Assembly (NCBI GenBank): GCA_905205665.1
Contig: CAJLEF010000002.1
Location: 1-64,000, forward strand
DNA: 64,000 nucleotides
From: an uncultured Bacillota bacterium
GTDB lineage: Bacteria > Bacillota_I > Bacilli_A > RF39 > UBA660
Direction: 5' to 3'
Shown: positions 24,541-33,567 of the stretch, in pieces
Numbering within the stretch: the stretch's first letter is position 1
Layout of the letters: every line of letters begins with the position of its first letter
Program-made: the position numbers and the translations under genes
The notes under the pieces: model-generated
Database searches by the model: none
What the model saw: the letters and a program-made list of their open reading frames with translations, nothing else
Told to the model about the DNA's origin: nothing

Positions 24541-24703
24541 CCTCTTTCTAAAATTAAAAAAATTCTACGACTAAAGGACGAGTTTACCCCGCGGTACCAC
24601 CTTTATTCATAGAATAATCTATCTTTCTTTAATTAACGCTTAATAACGATTTGACTCCACTGGTTGTAAGTCAGTATCTTCATCAACAAGGTTATTTTAA
24701 CAA
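24541..24703 (-). promoter_or_regulatory. T-box riboswitch of tyrS (compact)
   Basis: Minus strand: the T-box core AAAGGTGGTACCGCGG is clear. A terminator pairs ATTCTA...AAAGG with CCTTT...TAGAAT followed by T7. Upstream a short Stem I can be drawn (AATAAC/GTTATT base, TGACT/AGTCA inner stem) with TAC in its loop, fitting Tyr. The whole element fits in about 160 bases, so the distal Stem I found in most tyrS T-boxes seems absent. Confidence 0.85.
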
Positions 24704-24708
24704 ATATT

Positions 24709-25542
24709 TTAAGGGGTTTCAACTACTTTTTGACACGTTTCACAGTAATAAGTACTTCTGCCCCCGATAAAAGAAACTTTAATCGGTGTTCCACAGATTT
24801 TACAAGGCTGTTTAGCCATTTTATGAACCATTAAGCATTGTTGGAAACGACCAGTGACACCTAAAGAACTTGTATAACTTCGAATGGTTGTTCCACCCAT
24901 TTCAATGGCTGCTTTAATAATATAATTTGCTTTATTTTTTATTTCTTCACATTCTTCTAAAGTGATTTCACTTCCTTTTTTAAAAGGTGAAATACGGGCG
25001 GCAAACAAAACTTCATTGGCATAAATATTACCAAGACCACTAATGATAGTTTGGTCAAGTAAAAGAGTTTTGATAGGCAAATTATGTTTATGAAACTTTT
25101 CATATAAATATTCTTTGGTTAAAGCTTCATCCATAGGTTCAATACCTTGTTTTTTAATTCCTTCAAATTCATTTACTTTGTCTTTTAAAACTAGTTTCAT
25201 ACGACCAAATTTACGCGTGTCGTGATAACGAAGAGTCGTATTATCTTCGAATGTAATCATGACATGTTCATGTTTTTCTATAGGTTCCATACTATTTTTA
25301 AGGAAATATTTTCCTTCCATTCTTAAGTGACTTAATAGAAAATATTTTTCTGTTTCAAATAGTAACCACTTACCTCTTCTTTTAATATCTATAAAACTTT
25401 GATTTATTAAAGAAGAGCAAAAATAATCTTTATCATCTAAAAGCATTGGTTCATAGTAAACATCTACTTTTTTAATTTTTTTACCTAAAATACGTTTCTT
25501 TAAAGTATTACGAACGGTTTCTACTTCCGCAATTTCTGGCAT
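24709..25542 (-). CDS. mutM: Formamidopyrimidine-DNA glycosylase
   Basis: A 277-aa base-excision repair enzyme removing 8-oxoguanine. The N-terminus MPEIAEVETV supplies the catalytic Pro2 and Glu3; Lys is in the MEGKYFL segment. The helix-two-turn-helix (SGLGNIYANEVLF) and the C-terminal zinc finger (CKICG...YCETCQK) are intact. It lies just downstream of polA and a C26 peptidase, forming a repair operon that ends before the tyrS T-box. Confidence 0.95.
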   Translation of the reverse strand: MPEIAEVETVRNTLKKRILGKKIKKVDVYYEPMLLDDKDYFCSSLINQSFIDIKRRGKWLLFETEKYFLLSHLRMEGKYFLKNSMEPIEKHEHVMITFEDNTTLRYHDTRKFGRMKLVLKDKVNEFEGIKKQGIEPMDEALTKEYLYEKFHKHNLPIKTLLLDQTIISGLGNIYANEVLFAARISPFKKGSEITLEECEEIKNKANYIIKAAIEMGGTTIRSYTSSLGVTGRFQQCLMVHKMAKQPCKICGTPIKVSFIGGRSTYYCETCQKVVETP

Positions 25543-25544
25543 AA

Positions 25545-26288
25545 CTACATTCCTTTCATTTTAATATCTTTTTTGTTTTCTAAAGCCTTATCTACTAGCC
25601 ATTTAAATATTGTCGCATCTTTTTCAATTTCCGGATGAAACTGCACCCCTAAAATAAAGTCTTTATATTCTACTGCCTCCACCACATTATCTTCTGTTTT
25701 GGCTGTTACTTGTAAAATTTTAGGTGTTCTTTTAACGATATAACCGTGAAGACTTACGACTTCTTTTGTATCTACTTCATAAATACTTTTCAAAGTACTT
25801 CCGTCTTTTATCTTTATTTCATGACGGGCCTTGTTAATCGTTTCTTCTTCCTTAGTAACATAATGAGAATGAAAAGACACATTATCCGCAAGTCCTAAAT
25901 AAGGATTTTCTTCTTTTCCTTTATCATAAACTTCTTTAAAACTTAGTTCTGGAAATTTCTCCTTATCTTCTAAAACATTAAAGAATGTTGTAATAGCTTG
26001 CATGCCTAAGCACACACCCAGTAAAGGTTTATGGTTTTTCATCGCATCTTCAATAATAGGATAAAATTCTTTTAAAATTTTATTTCCCCCTGGCCAAATA
26101 TAGGCGTCACAGATTGGTAAATAATCCCAAACATTTTTATCTAAAAGGCCAATAGCTACTCCGCCACACCCAGTGATTTTAGAAACATACATGGATACAA
26201 AAGAGGCTCTATCTTGATAAGGATCATTTTCCTCATTTGTTAAATTATAAGTTGGAACAATACCAACAACGGGTTTATTTAAAATCAT
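25545..26288 (-). CDS. Class I glutamine amidotransferase-like hydrolase (peptidase C26, PuuD type)
   Basis: A 247-aa enzyme of the gamma-glutamyl-gamma-aminobutyrate hydrolase group. The nucleophile Cys is in LLGVCLGMQA, preceded by the WPGGNKIL block, and the His-Glu pair is in GVQFHPEIEKD. It stands between polA and mutM with almost no spacing. The exact substrate (gamma-glutamyl amine or folate-type conjugate) is not readable. I use the ATG at 26288; a GTG three codons upstream is possible. Confidence 0.85.
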   Translation of the reverse strand: MILNKPVVGIVPTYNLTNEENDPYQDRASFVSMYVSKITGCGGVAIGLLDKNVWDYLPICDAYIWPGGNKILKEFYPIIEDAMKNHKPLLGVCLGMQAITTFFNVLEDKEKFPELSFKEVYDKGKEENPYLGLADNVSFHSHYVTKEEETINKARHEIKIKDGSTLKSIYEVDTKEVVSLHGYIVKRTPKILQVTAKTEDNVVEAVEYKDFILGVQFHPEIEKDATIFKWLVDKALENKKDIKMKGM

Positions 26289-26309
26289 TTTTAACACTTC
26301 TTTTCTATA

Positions 26310-28886
26310 TTACTTAGTATCGTACCAATTTACCCCATAATCGGCACTTACTTTTAAAGGAACATCTAAAGAAATAGTATGTGTCATCTTATCTTTAACA
26401 ATTTTTTCTACTCGTTCTTTTTCCTCTTCAACAAGATCAAAAATAAGTTCATCGTGGACTTGTAAAATCATTTTACTTTTCAAATTTTGTTTCTTTAATT
26501 CATCATAAATTTCCACCATAGCTTTTTTGATAATATCTGCACTTGTTCCTTGAATAGGTGTATTAAGAGCTATTCTTTCCCCCATTTGCCTTACCATATA
26601 CTGTGGACTATTAAGTTCTGGAATAATTCTTCTCCGTTTTAAAAGCGTTCTTACTGAACCATTTAAAACGGCTTCTTTGACAATTTCATCCATGTATTTT
26701 TTTACACCTGGATAAAGTTCATAGTATTTTTCTATGAATTCTTTTGCTTCTTTAGAACTAATTTCTAAGTTTTCACCAAGACCATAGCCACTGATACCAT
26801 AGACAATTCCAAAAATAACTGCTTTAGCCGTACTACGCATTTTTTTAGAAACTTCTTTTTCAGGAATACCATAAATATCACTAGCCACTTTGGTATGAAT
26901 ATCTTGGTCATTAATAAATGCTTCTTGTAATTCTTTAGAACCAGAAATATGGGCTAAAATACGGAGTTCAATTTGGCTATAATCGGCACTTAAAAATAAG
27001 TCATTGACAGGTAAGAAAGCCCTTCTGATTTTTTTTCCTTCTTCATCACGAACAGGTATATTTTGTAAGTTTGGTTCCGTTGAAGAAAGACGTCCTGTTC
27101 TAGCAAAATTTTGTTTAAAAATAGTATGTATTTTACCATCTTCCATTATATAATTTTGCATACCTTCTAAATAAGTATCATAAAGTTTTCGCACATTTCT
27201 ATATTCTAAAACCTTAGCAATAATAGGATGAACACCTAAAAGTTTATGAAGAACTTTTACATCTGTTTTATAACCTTTTTCTGTTTTTTTACCGCCTGGC
27301 AAACCAAGTTTAATAAAAAGAATCTCTCCTAATTGTTTAGGACTAGCAATATTAAATTCTTCGCCGGCTAGTTCATGTATTTCTTTAGTCAAAATGTTAA
27401 TTTTCTCTTTGGCTTCTTTTTTCATTTCCTCTAAAACAGACTTATCTACCTTAACACCTGTGATTTCCATATCAGCTAAAACAGGCGCTAAAGGCATTTC
27501 AATGTTTTTAAAAAGTTCATACATGTCATCTCTTTTAATATCTAAAATAGCTCGGTCTCGTGTATCATAAATGAAACGGGCTTTTAAAACAATTTCTTTT
27601 TCTAAAGTTTCATCTAAAATAATATCTTTTTTCCATAAATTTTCTAAGAAATTTACATTATAACCATTTGGCACCATGTAAAAAGCAATATCATCTTTAC
27701 TGCTATCATCTAAAAGAGCTTTTAAAATCATTAAATCAGTATTACAAGAAGGCATTTTTATATTTAATCGATTCAAGGCCACGATGTTTTTCTTTAAATC
27801 ATAAGTATATAAAACTTTGTCAGTTATTTTGGTAAGAACCGAAGAAATTTGTTCTTTAGAAACAAAATAATTTTTTTCTTTAGAAGATAAACCCATACCA
27901 ATAATGTTTGCTTGATGATAATTATTTCCATCAAGTTCTAAATAAAGAGCGTATTCTTTTTCATCTAAAAGAGTTTTATCTGTCACTTTTTCAAAAGCAA
28001 ATTCTTTGGCGGCCACTTCCCCTTGGCGAAGAGTTTTCAAAAAAGAATAAAATTCTAACTCTTCATATAAACCTTCTAATTCTTTTCCATCTAAAGGAGT
28101 ATAACGAATATTTTCTAAATCTTTAATATCTAAAGGAACTTCTCTATAAATGGTGGCGATTTCTTTACTCATGAAAGCCTTATCTTTATCATTTTCTAGC
28201 TTTTCCTTTGTTTTTCCCTTAATTTTATCAATATTTTCATAAATGCCTTCTAAAGTACCATATTCATGGAGTAAATTTAATGCTGTTTTTTCGCCGATTC
28301 CTGATACTCCCGGAATGTTGTCACTCGCATCACCTGCTAAAGCTTTTAAATCAATGATATGAATAGGATCCATACCATAATCTTTTTGGAATGTTTCCAT
28401 ATTATAACGAATATAGTCTTTTTGTTTTAAAAGTTTCATCTCTAATTGAGGGCTTACAAGTTGCAATAAATCACGGTCAGAGCTTATAATACATCCCTCA
28501 AAATCATCATTCTCTAAAACCATCTGGGCAAATGTGCCAATAATATCATCAGCCTCATAAGGAGCCAGTTCAAAATAAGGAACACCCATAGCCTTTAATA
28601 TTTTTCGGGCATAAGGTTCTTGCATGTGCAACTCTTCTGGGGTTTTCTTTCTTCCTTCTTTATAAAATGGATACTTTTCTTTACGAAAGTTTTTTCCTAT
28701 ATCAAAAGCAACTGCGATATATTCTGGCTTTTCTTCATGAATGATTTTATTCATCATTCCTATAAAACCATATAAAGCGTTTGTTGGAAATCCTTTTGAA
28801 TTTCTTAGCAAAGAGCCTGAGTAGGCAGTTGCGTAATAACTACGATAAAGCAAATTGTTACCATCTACAAGAATTATTTTTTTCAT
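26310..28886 (-). CDS. polA: DNA polymerase I
   Basis: A repair/replication polymerase of 858 aa. The N-terminal 5'-3' exonuclease (IILVDGNNLLYRSYYA, PYEADDIIG, SSDRDLLQL, SDNIPGVSGIGEKTA) is complete. The central 3'-5' exonuclease-like domain lacks the acidic metal ligands (LELDGNN in place of the DTE motif), as in B. subtilis. The polymerase domain has motif A SADYSQIELRILAH, motif B KAVIFGIVYGISGYG and motif C QVHDELIFD. I start at the ATG at 28886, which gives MKKIILVDGN. Confidence 0.96.
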   Translation of the reverse strand: MKKIILVDGNNLLYRSYYATAYSGSLLRNSKGFPTNALYGFIGMMNKIIHEEKPEYIAVAFDIGKNFRKEKYPFYKEGRKKTPEELHMQEPYARKILKAMGVPYFELAPYEADDIIGTFAQMVLENDDFEGCIISSDRDLLQLVSPQLEMKLLKQKDYIRYNMETFQKDYGMDPIHIIDLKALAGDASDNIPGVSGIGEKTALNLLHEYGTLEGIYENIDKIKGKTKEKLENDKDKAFMSKEIATIYREVPLDIKDLENIRYTPLDGKELEGLYEELEFYSFLKTLRQGEVAAKEFAFEKVTDKTLLDEKEYALYLELDGNNYHQANIIGMGLSSKEKNYFVSKEQISSVLTKITDKVLYTYDLKKNIVALNRLNIKMPSCNTDLMILKALLDDSSKDDIAFYMVPNGYNVNFLENLWKKDIILDETLEKEIVLKARFIYDTRDRAILDIKRDDMYELFKNIEMPLAPVLADMEITGVKVDKSVLEEMKKEAKEKINILTKEIHELAGEEFNIASPKQLGEILFIKLGLPGGKKTEKGYKTDVKVLHKLLGVHPIIAKVLEYRNVRKLYDTYLEGMQNYIMEDGKIHTIFKQNFARTGRLSSTEPNLQNIPVRDEEGKKIRRAFLPVNDLFLSADYSQIELRILAHISGSKELQEAFINDQDIHTKVASDIYGIPEKEVSKKMRSTAKAVIFGIVYGISGYGLGENLEISSKEAKEFIEKYYELYPGVKKYMDEIVKEAVLNGSVRTLLKRRRIIPELNSPQYMVRQMGERIALNTPIQGTSADIIKKAMVEIYDELKKQNLKSKMILQVHDELIFDLVEEEKERVEKIVKDKMTHTISLDVPLKVSADYGVNWYDTK

Positions 28887-28919
28887 TTCTTCACCAATAC
28901 TTTCTCTGTTCATTATACC

Positions 28920-28952
28920 ATATAAAAAGAAGAATTTATGTATTCTTCCCTC
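28920..28952 (-). terminator. Rho-independent terminator downstream of the membrane-anchored unknown
   Basis: Minus strand: GAAGAAT/ATTCTTC stem with a short loop, followed by T5. Confidence 0.7.
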
Positions 28953-28954
28953 TT

Positions 28955-29668
28955 TTAAGCATTAATTTTTTTAATTTCTTTAAAAACAAATGATTCGCCG
29001 TCAAACTCAAATTTATATTCGTAAGTCTCAGCTTCTTCTAAATAATCATCCATTTTAATATCTTTTTCTTCTACAGTAGTTATCTTATCATTTTTATTAA
29101 TATCTTTATATACATTTATTAAATTTATCGTTTCATCATCTGATTTAACTTTTTCTGTCACAATAATTTTTTCTTGAACGTACAAGACAGTCGCAGTTTT
29201 ATAGGCTTTGGTTCTCTTTTTTAAAATGTTAGTCGAGTCGTTATGATTGCATTCTGTATTTATCTTGTAGGAATGCATTCCTTTGTCATAAGTAAATTTA
29301 CATAAACTTGAAGTTAGAAAATAACCAGATTCATGAGCGTAAGTAATCTTGCCAAATATCTTTTTTACATAAGCGTCAATGATTGATTCATTTACATCTT
29401 TAGTAGTTGGATTATCTAAATAATAACGGGAGATAGCAAGTCCTAAAATATATTGATTTGAGAAAGTACCTTTTTTATAAGTTTCATTTTGAAAATCATA
29501 ATTACTACCTGCATCAACACTTTTAAAAACCTCATCAACAAGAACATCATTAACAGAAATTTCTTCAAAAGATTCTTTTTTTTCTTCAGGTTTATTAAAT
29601 ACTAAATAAGCAATAAAACTTACTATAATAAGAACCATAATACCTATAAAGGCGATTGTTTTTTTCAT
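28955..29668 (-). CDS. Membrane-anchored extracytoplasmic protein of unknown function
   Basis: A 237-aa protein with one N-terminal membrane segment (about residues 4-24) and a soluble outer domain. The outer part is mixed helix and strand with several Tyr and two Cys residues (SSLCKFTYD, NTECNHND), which could form a disulfide. I recognise no family. It is flanked by terminators and is probably expressed alone. Confidence 0.6.
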   Translation of the reverse strand: MKKTIAFIGIMVLIIVSFIAYLVFNKPEEKKESFEEISVNDVLVDEVFKSVDAGSNYDFQNETYKKGTFSNQYILGLAISRYYLDNPTTKDVNESIIDAYVKKIFGKITYAHESGYFLTSSLCKFTYDKGMHSYKINTECNHNDSTNILKKRTKAYKTATVLYVQEKIIVTEKVKSDDETINLINVYKDINKNDKITTVEEKDIKMDDYLEEAETYEYKFEFDGESFVFKEIKKINA

Positions 29669-29716
29669 AATTTACTACCTTCTTCAATTAATATTTTATC
29701 ATATTTTTATTTTAAA

Positions 29717-29746
29717 AAAAGTGCCTTTTATAAGACACTTTAGAAA
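29717..29746 (-). terminator. Rho-independent terminator of rpsP-khpA
   Basis: Minus strand: AAAGTGTCTT/AAGGCACTTT stem (one G-U pair) and T7, beginning at the khpA stop. Confidence 0.75.
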
Positions 29747-29985
29747 GATTCGACATTTACTTCAACTTTAGGAAGATTTTCTTTATAAGCATATAAAGAA
29801 ATAAGTGTTCTAATGGCATGAATAGTTCGGCCATTTTTACCAATAACACTGCCCATGACATCTTGAGGCACTAAAATATCTAATTTGATAGTTCCATCGA
29901 TATCATGTGTCGAAACTTTTAATAAGTCAGGTTTCTTAATAATACTTTTAACAAGTATTTCAGTATACTCTTCTAATGATTTCAT
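29740..29985 (-). CDS. khpA: KH-domain RNA-binding protein KhpA
   Basis: An 81-aa protein consisting of one KH domain with the GxxG loop in VIGKNGRTIHAIRTL. KhpA, usually with KhpB, binds RNA and influences cell division and elongation in Firmicutes. It overlaps rpsP by one base, its usual neighbour. Confidence 0.9.
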   Translation of the reverse strand: MKSLEEYTEILVKSIIKKPDLLKVSTHDIDGTIKLDILVPQDVMGSVIGKNGRTIHAIRTLISLYAYKENLPKVEVNVESF

Positions 29986-30260
29986 TATTTACCTGCTTTT
30001 TTAGATTCAGCAAATTTCTTCATAATTCCTTGTTTGCTTAAAATACTACGAACAGTATCAGTAGGAATAGCTCCATTAGAAAGCCAATACATTGCTTTTT
30101 CTTCGTTAACAGTAACAACTTCTTGTCCTTTAACAGGATTGTATGTTCCAACAACTTCTAGAAATCTACCATCTCTTGGGCTTCTTGAATCAGCCGCAAC
30201 GATACGATAGAAAGGTTTAGCTTTAGAACCCATTCTTTTAAGTCTTAATTTAACAGCCAT
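29985..30260 (-). CDS. rpsP: Ribosomal protein S16
   Basis: A 91-aa small-subunit protein. The start [20 protein letters not shown] and the [16 protein letters not shown] block are diagnostic. It precedes khpA as in most Firmicutes; rimM, trmD and rplS do not follow here. Confidence 0.96.
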   Translation of the reverse strand: MAVKLRLKRMGSKAKPFYRIVAADSRSPRDGRFLEVVGTYNPVKGQEVVTVNEEKAMYWLSNGAIPTDTVRSILSKQGIMKKFAESKKAGK

Positions 30261-30290
30261 GATAATACCTCCTTTGATATAAGTATTTTA

Positions 30291-30331
30291 GCAAAGAAAA
30301 AAAAAGCTGTCAACATAAATTTATTGACAGC
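30291..30331 (-). terminator. Rho-independent terminator after the Mrr-type gene
   Basis: Minus strand: perfect GCTGTCAA/TTGACAGC stem (30331-30324 with 30313-30306), a 10-base loop, then a long T-run. Confidence 0.85.
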
Positions 30332-30442
30332 GTGGTATTTTGTCTTCATAAATTATTAAGCTTTTTTAACACTTTCTCTTTATGTTTATTAATACTTGTT
30401 TAAAAAAAGTCACGGATTATAAAGACATCGTGCTGTTGATTA

Positions 30443-31261
30443 TCAAACCACATCTATATATATTATATTACCATCGTAATTCCACACAGATTTCCTAGGA
30501 CAAAAATCACCATTCTCTTTTAATAAAGAATATTTTCTATACATTTCACTAATGCCTCGGGAAAAATATCTTCTATCTGTACTAATTTTCACCTCACCTA
30601 ATTTATTACCATTAAATACTATATTAAATTTTTCTTTATCTTTGGGTAACTTTTCTAATATCATTCTAGGAATACTAATTATTCGTGCTCTTATATCATT
30701 AGCAGTAATATTTTTTTCAATATTACTAACTAACATATTAGGTCTTTCACTTAATGTTAGAGATTCTGCGTGATAAAACTTTTGAAGTTCGTTTCTAGAA
30801 AATATAGGATCATATACAAAACCTATATTTTTTTCAATGCAAATATTAATCAAAGAATTACCATCAATTAATAAAATAGGGCGTTCTGTTTCAGAAGTAG
30901 CCGATCTTATAGCCGGCTCGCTAAACTTGGCAGTCGTAATAATAATTCCTCTCTCGCCATTTTTCATTATGCCACGATGCCTATCTATAACATCAACACT
31001 GATAGAAGAATTAGGCTTGTATCTTTTAGCTTGAACTTTATATTTTACAGAATCACCATTCGTATCAATAATACCGTATCTTACACATTCTAAATCTATT
31101 CCGCCATCATTTGTCCTTTTAGTAACTTTTACCTCATCTAAACCTAATTTTTCTAAAAAAGGTTTTAAAAATTCTTCAAATTCATAGCCCGTATTAAAAC
31201 TTTCATAAAATTTTTTTAATATATTTTTTCTCTTTTCATTATTTAGTTCACTTATAATCAT
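30443..31261 (-). CDS. Orphan Mrr-type restriction endonuclease
   Basis: A 272-aa protein. The N-terminal half (about residues 20-150) has the Mrr catalytic core: FEEFLKPFLEKLGL helix, NDGGIDLE with the catalytic Asp, VQAKRY replacing the (D/E)xK motif with QxK as usual in Mrr, then GIIITTAKFSEPA. The C-terminal 120 residues are unassigned and may read DNA or modified bases. No methyltransferase or specificity gene is adjacent and it is bounded by its own terminator, so it looks like a solitary modification-dependent nuclease. The role in defence is inferred from the family. Confidence 0.8.
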   Translation of the reverse strand: MIISELNNEKRKNILKKFYESFNTGYEFEEFLKPFLEKLGLDEVKVTKRTNDGGIDLECVRYGIIDTNGDSVKYKVQAKRYKPNSSISVDVIDRHRGIMKNGERGIIITTAKFSEPAIRSATSETERPILLIDGNSLINICIEKNIGFVYDPIFSRNELQKFYHAESLTLSERPNMLVSNIEKNITANDIRARIISIPRMILEKLPKDKEKFNIVFNGNKLGEVKISTDRRYFSRGISEMYRKYSLLKENGDFCPRKSVWNYDGNIIYIDVV

Positions 31262-31362
31262 TTTAGAAATCCTTCCATACTATTACTTTTGTTCAAAACC
31301 TTTAGATGTATATAATGCGTTTATTCTAACATATTATTTACATAATTTATAGACTTATATAA

Positions 31363-31389
31363 AAAAGAACACTTTTAAGTGCTCTATTC
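31363..31389 (-). terminator. Rho-independent terminator of cotE
   Basis: Minus strand: AGAGCACTT/AAGTGTTCT stem (one G-U pair) with T6, overlapping the cotE stop codon. Confidence 0.75.
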
Positions 31390-31905
31390 TAAATAATTTT
31401 CATTTACATCGTCTATACTTGTAACTTCTTCTTCATCCATGATTTCATCATAATCGTCATCTACATCTTCGATAGGTACTTTTATCTTAGTATCCCCAAC
31501 AATTTCTACACCTAACTCTTTTTCAATATCCAAAACAATATTACCATCTTTAACTTCTACATTCGTCACAGTAGGTTGTTTAAGACTTCTCACAATGATT
31601 TCAGAATTATTCGTTAAAGTACCAGAATCTTTTAAAGGAACATTAAGAAGTTCATTATATGCAAATTTTTTAGTATTTACCTTTGTCTTAGTATCATTAT
31701 CATAAGAATACCAAACATTGACATCAAAAGAGCCATTAACACCTACTTTTCCACTCATATTTGATCCTGAAAAATTATGATTAATAACCCAACAACCTAA
31801 AACGGTATCACAGGCTTCATCAGGAGTAAAAGAAAAATGCATACTATTTGTTTTTTTGGCTTTACCTATCACGGCTTTCGTTACAATCTCTTTAAAACTT
31901 GCCAC
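31384..31905 (-). CDS. cotE: Outer spore coat morphogenetic protein CotE
   Basis: A 173-aa coat protein. It parallels B. subtilis CotE along its length: FKEIVTKAVIGK, LGCWVINHNFSG, FDVNVWYSYDNDTKTKV, IIVRSLKQPTVTNVEV and IVGDTKIKVPIE, then an acidic tail (DVDDDYDEIMDEEEV). CotE forms the ring that recruits the outer coat. The start is GTG at 31905 after AGAGGTGATAAA. It lies downstream of gpr, another spore gene. Confidence 0.92.
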   Translation of the reverse strand: MASFKEIVTKAVIGKAKKTNSMHFSFTPDEACDTVLGCWVINHNFSGSNMSGKVGVNGSFDVNVWYSYDNDTKTKVNTKKFAYNELLNVPLKDSGTLTNNSEIIVRSLKQPTVTNVEVKDGNIVLDIEKELGVEIVGDTKIKVPIEDVDDDYDEIMDEEEVTSIDDVNENYLE

Positions 31906-31965
31906 TTTATCACCTCTAATGTAATTTATGCATTTATCTGTGTTTTTGTACTCATTTTTAAGCTT

Positions 31966-32700
31966 TTAATCAAAAAGTAGCTCATTAAAAGCCGAAGCTA
32001 CAACTTCTGACATAATATTTAAATCTTTTTCTAATCTAAAATGATTTAAATAAGTTTTATGCATTTTAAACATTGTCGGATACCCAATAGAAAGAAGTGG
32101 TATATTAAAGGTTTTTCTCGTAATTTCTTTATTACTTCTTAATTGATTGGCAAAACAAATACCACAATCATTAACTTCTAATGTTCGATTTAAATTTTTA
32201 AAATGATTTGTTGTAAAAGAGTCGACAAGAATAATTAAATCTGGTTTTAAATGATTAACAACCATCTCAATAAGTTTATAAGATGAAATACCTGTTTTGT
32301 TGGTCGTATCCGGTGTAAAAAGAGCGACTTTAGGTAAAACTAAAAAATCATTATAAGCATTCGTGGAAATTAAATTATTTAAAACTTTAGGTCCAAAACT
32401 GTCCCCTAAAATATTTTTAGAACCTAAACCAATAAATAAGATGGTTCCTCCCTTATGATATTTTTTTAAAAAGGTTTTCAGTGTCTTTTTAAGCACTTTT
32501 TTTAAACTTTCTTTTTCTTCATAAAGTACCATATCATCAAAAGAAAAAACAAAATAATCTCCTGCTTCTTCATGGATAGTTTTTTTATCATTTTCTGTAA
32601 TTAAATAATGTCTTATCATAACATCTTTTTCTTTTGTTTCTGCAATAAGTTTTTCTTTTTCTAAAGACTCCGCTACATCTAAAAGAATATTTCGATTCAT
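31966..32700 (-). CDS. gpr: Germination protease Gpr
   Basis: A 244-aa aspartic-type peptidase that degrades small acid-soluble spore proteins at germination. Matching segments are FIGLGSKNILGDSFGPKV, TPDTTNKTGISSYKLIEMVV, IILVDSF, NDCGICFANQLRSNK and FNIPLLSIGYPTMF. It is shorter than the B. subtilis zymogen (about 370 aa), lacking part of the N-terminus and the C-terminal helices. It follows a 75-aa gene and precedes cotE. Confidence 0.85.
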   Translation of the reverse strand: MNRNILLDVAESLEKEKLIAETKEKDVMIRHYLITENDKKTIHEEAGDYFVFSFDDMVLYEEKESLKKVLKKTLKTFLKKYHKGGTILFIGLGSKNILGDSFGPKVLNNLISTNAYNDFLVLPKVALFTPDTTNKTGISSYKLIEMVVNHLKPDLIILVDSFTTNHFKNLNRTLEVNDCGICFANQLRSNKEITRKTFNIPLLSIGYPTMFKMHKTYLNHFRLEKDLNIMSEVVASAFNELLFD

Positions 32701-32743
32701 AATATCACCTTTATTAATATGAACTATGAACCTTAAAAATATG

Positions 32744-32971
32744 TTAACGAATTAAAAATTCACCCGTATAACGAGAAGCATAATTTTGTTTCATTTGCCT
32801 TAAAAATTGTCGGTTATGAAAAACTTGGTTATGATTTTTGATAACGATTCTTTCAACGCCATAATCATCAATGATTCGAAATATTTTTGCTTCGATTTTA
32901 GAATAATCATTCGTATCTAAAGAATCAACAATATCCACATAAAGAGTTTCATTTTGATAATATAAATCCAT
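32744..32971 (-). CDS. Small unknown protein upstream of gpr
   Basis: A 75-aa protein (MDLYYQNETLYVDIVDSLD...). The alternating pattern LYVDIVDSL, KIEAKIFRIIDDYGVERIVIKN, FHNRQFLRQMKQNY resembles a truncated STAS-like fold, but I am not sure. The ATG at 32971 has GGTGATG just upstream. Position directly before gpr suggests forespore co-expression. Confidence 0.55.
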   Translation of the reverse strand: MDLYYQNETLYVDIVDSLDTNDYSKIEAKIFRIIDDYGVERIVIKNHNQVFHNRQFLRQMKQNYASRYTGEFLIR

Positions 32972-33040
32972 AGACATCACCAGTAACAATGTATCAAATT
33001 AAAGACTTAGAAAAAAGGCTTTCGACATAATAAGCTAAAA

Positions 33041-33060
33041 AAAAGACCTCTTGGTCTTAA
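33041..33060 (-). terminator. Rho-independent terminator of yqeY
   Basis: Minus strand: AAGACC/GGTCTT stem, four-base loop, T8, at the yqeY stop. Confidence 0.8.
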
Positions 33061-33497
33061 AATTTACTTTTAACAAGTTTGCTTACTAAAGACATATCCG
33101 CTTGAGTACCAATTTTATCCGTTAAATATTTCATAACTTTACCCATATCTTTAATACTTTCTGGTTTTAAATTTTGGAAAGCTTCTTCTACTTCCTCTTT
33201 GATTTTTTCTTCACTTAATTCTTCTGGTAAATAAACTTTCAAAACATCGATTTCTTTTTGCAAGTCAGCAATTTCTTCTGTTTTACCATATTTTTCAAAT
33301 TCTACTATAGAATCTTTTCTTTGCTTGACGGCTTTTTTAATGACACTCATGACTTCCTTATCATCTAAATCTTTTTTTAAATTTATTTTTTCTAATTGTA
33401 AGGAACTTTTTAACATTCTTAAAACAGATAATTTAAATTTGTCTCCTGTTTTCATAGCTCCTTTCATATCTTCAGATATACGTTCATTTAAATTCAT
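33057..33497 (-). CDS. yqeY: GatB/YqeY domain protein
   Basis: A 146-aa helical protein of the YqeY family, sharing the C-terminal tRNA-binding domain of amidotransferase subunit GatB. Typical segments are VLRMLKSSLQLEKIN, KRKDSIVEFEKYGK, YLPEELSEEKI and MGKVMKYLTDKIGTQADMSLVSKLVK. It follows rpsU as in other Firmicutes. Its own function is not established. Confidence 0.9.
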   Translation of the reverse strand: MNLNERISEDMKGAMKTGDKFKLSVLRMLKSSLQLEKINLKKDLDDKEVMSVIKKAVKQRKDSIVEFEKYGKTEEIADLQKEIDVLKVYLPEELSEEKIKEEVEEAFQNLKPESIKDMGKVMKYLTDKIGTQADMSLVSKLVKSKF

Positions 33498-33539
33498 GTT
33501 ATTTCCTCTTTTCTTTCTAATATTTTACTACAGACAAAA

Positions 33540-33567
33540 GAAAAAATACAGTTCAAACTGTATTTTA
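33540..33567 (-). terminator. Rho-independent terminator of rpsU
   Basis: Minus strand: AATACAGTT/AACTGTATT stem and T-run at the rpsU stop. Confidence 0.75.
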
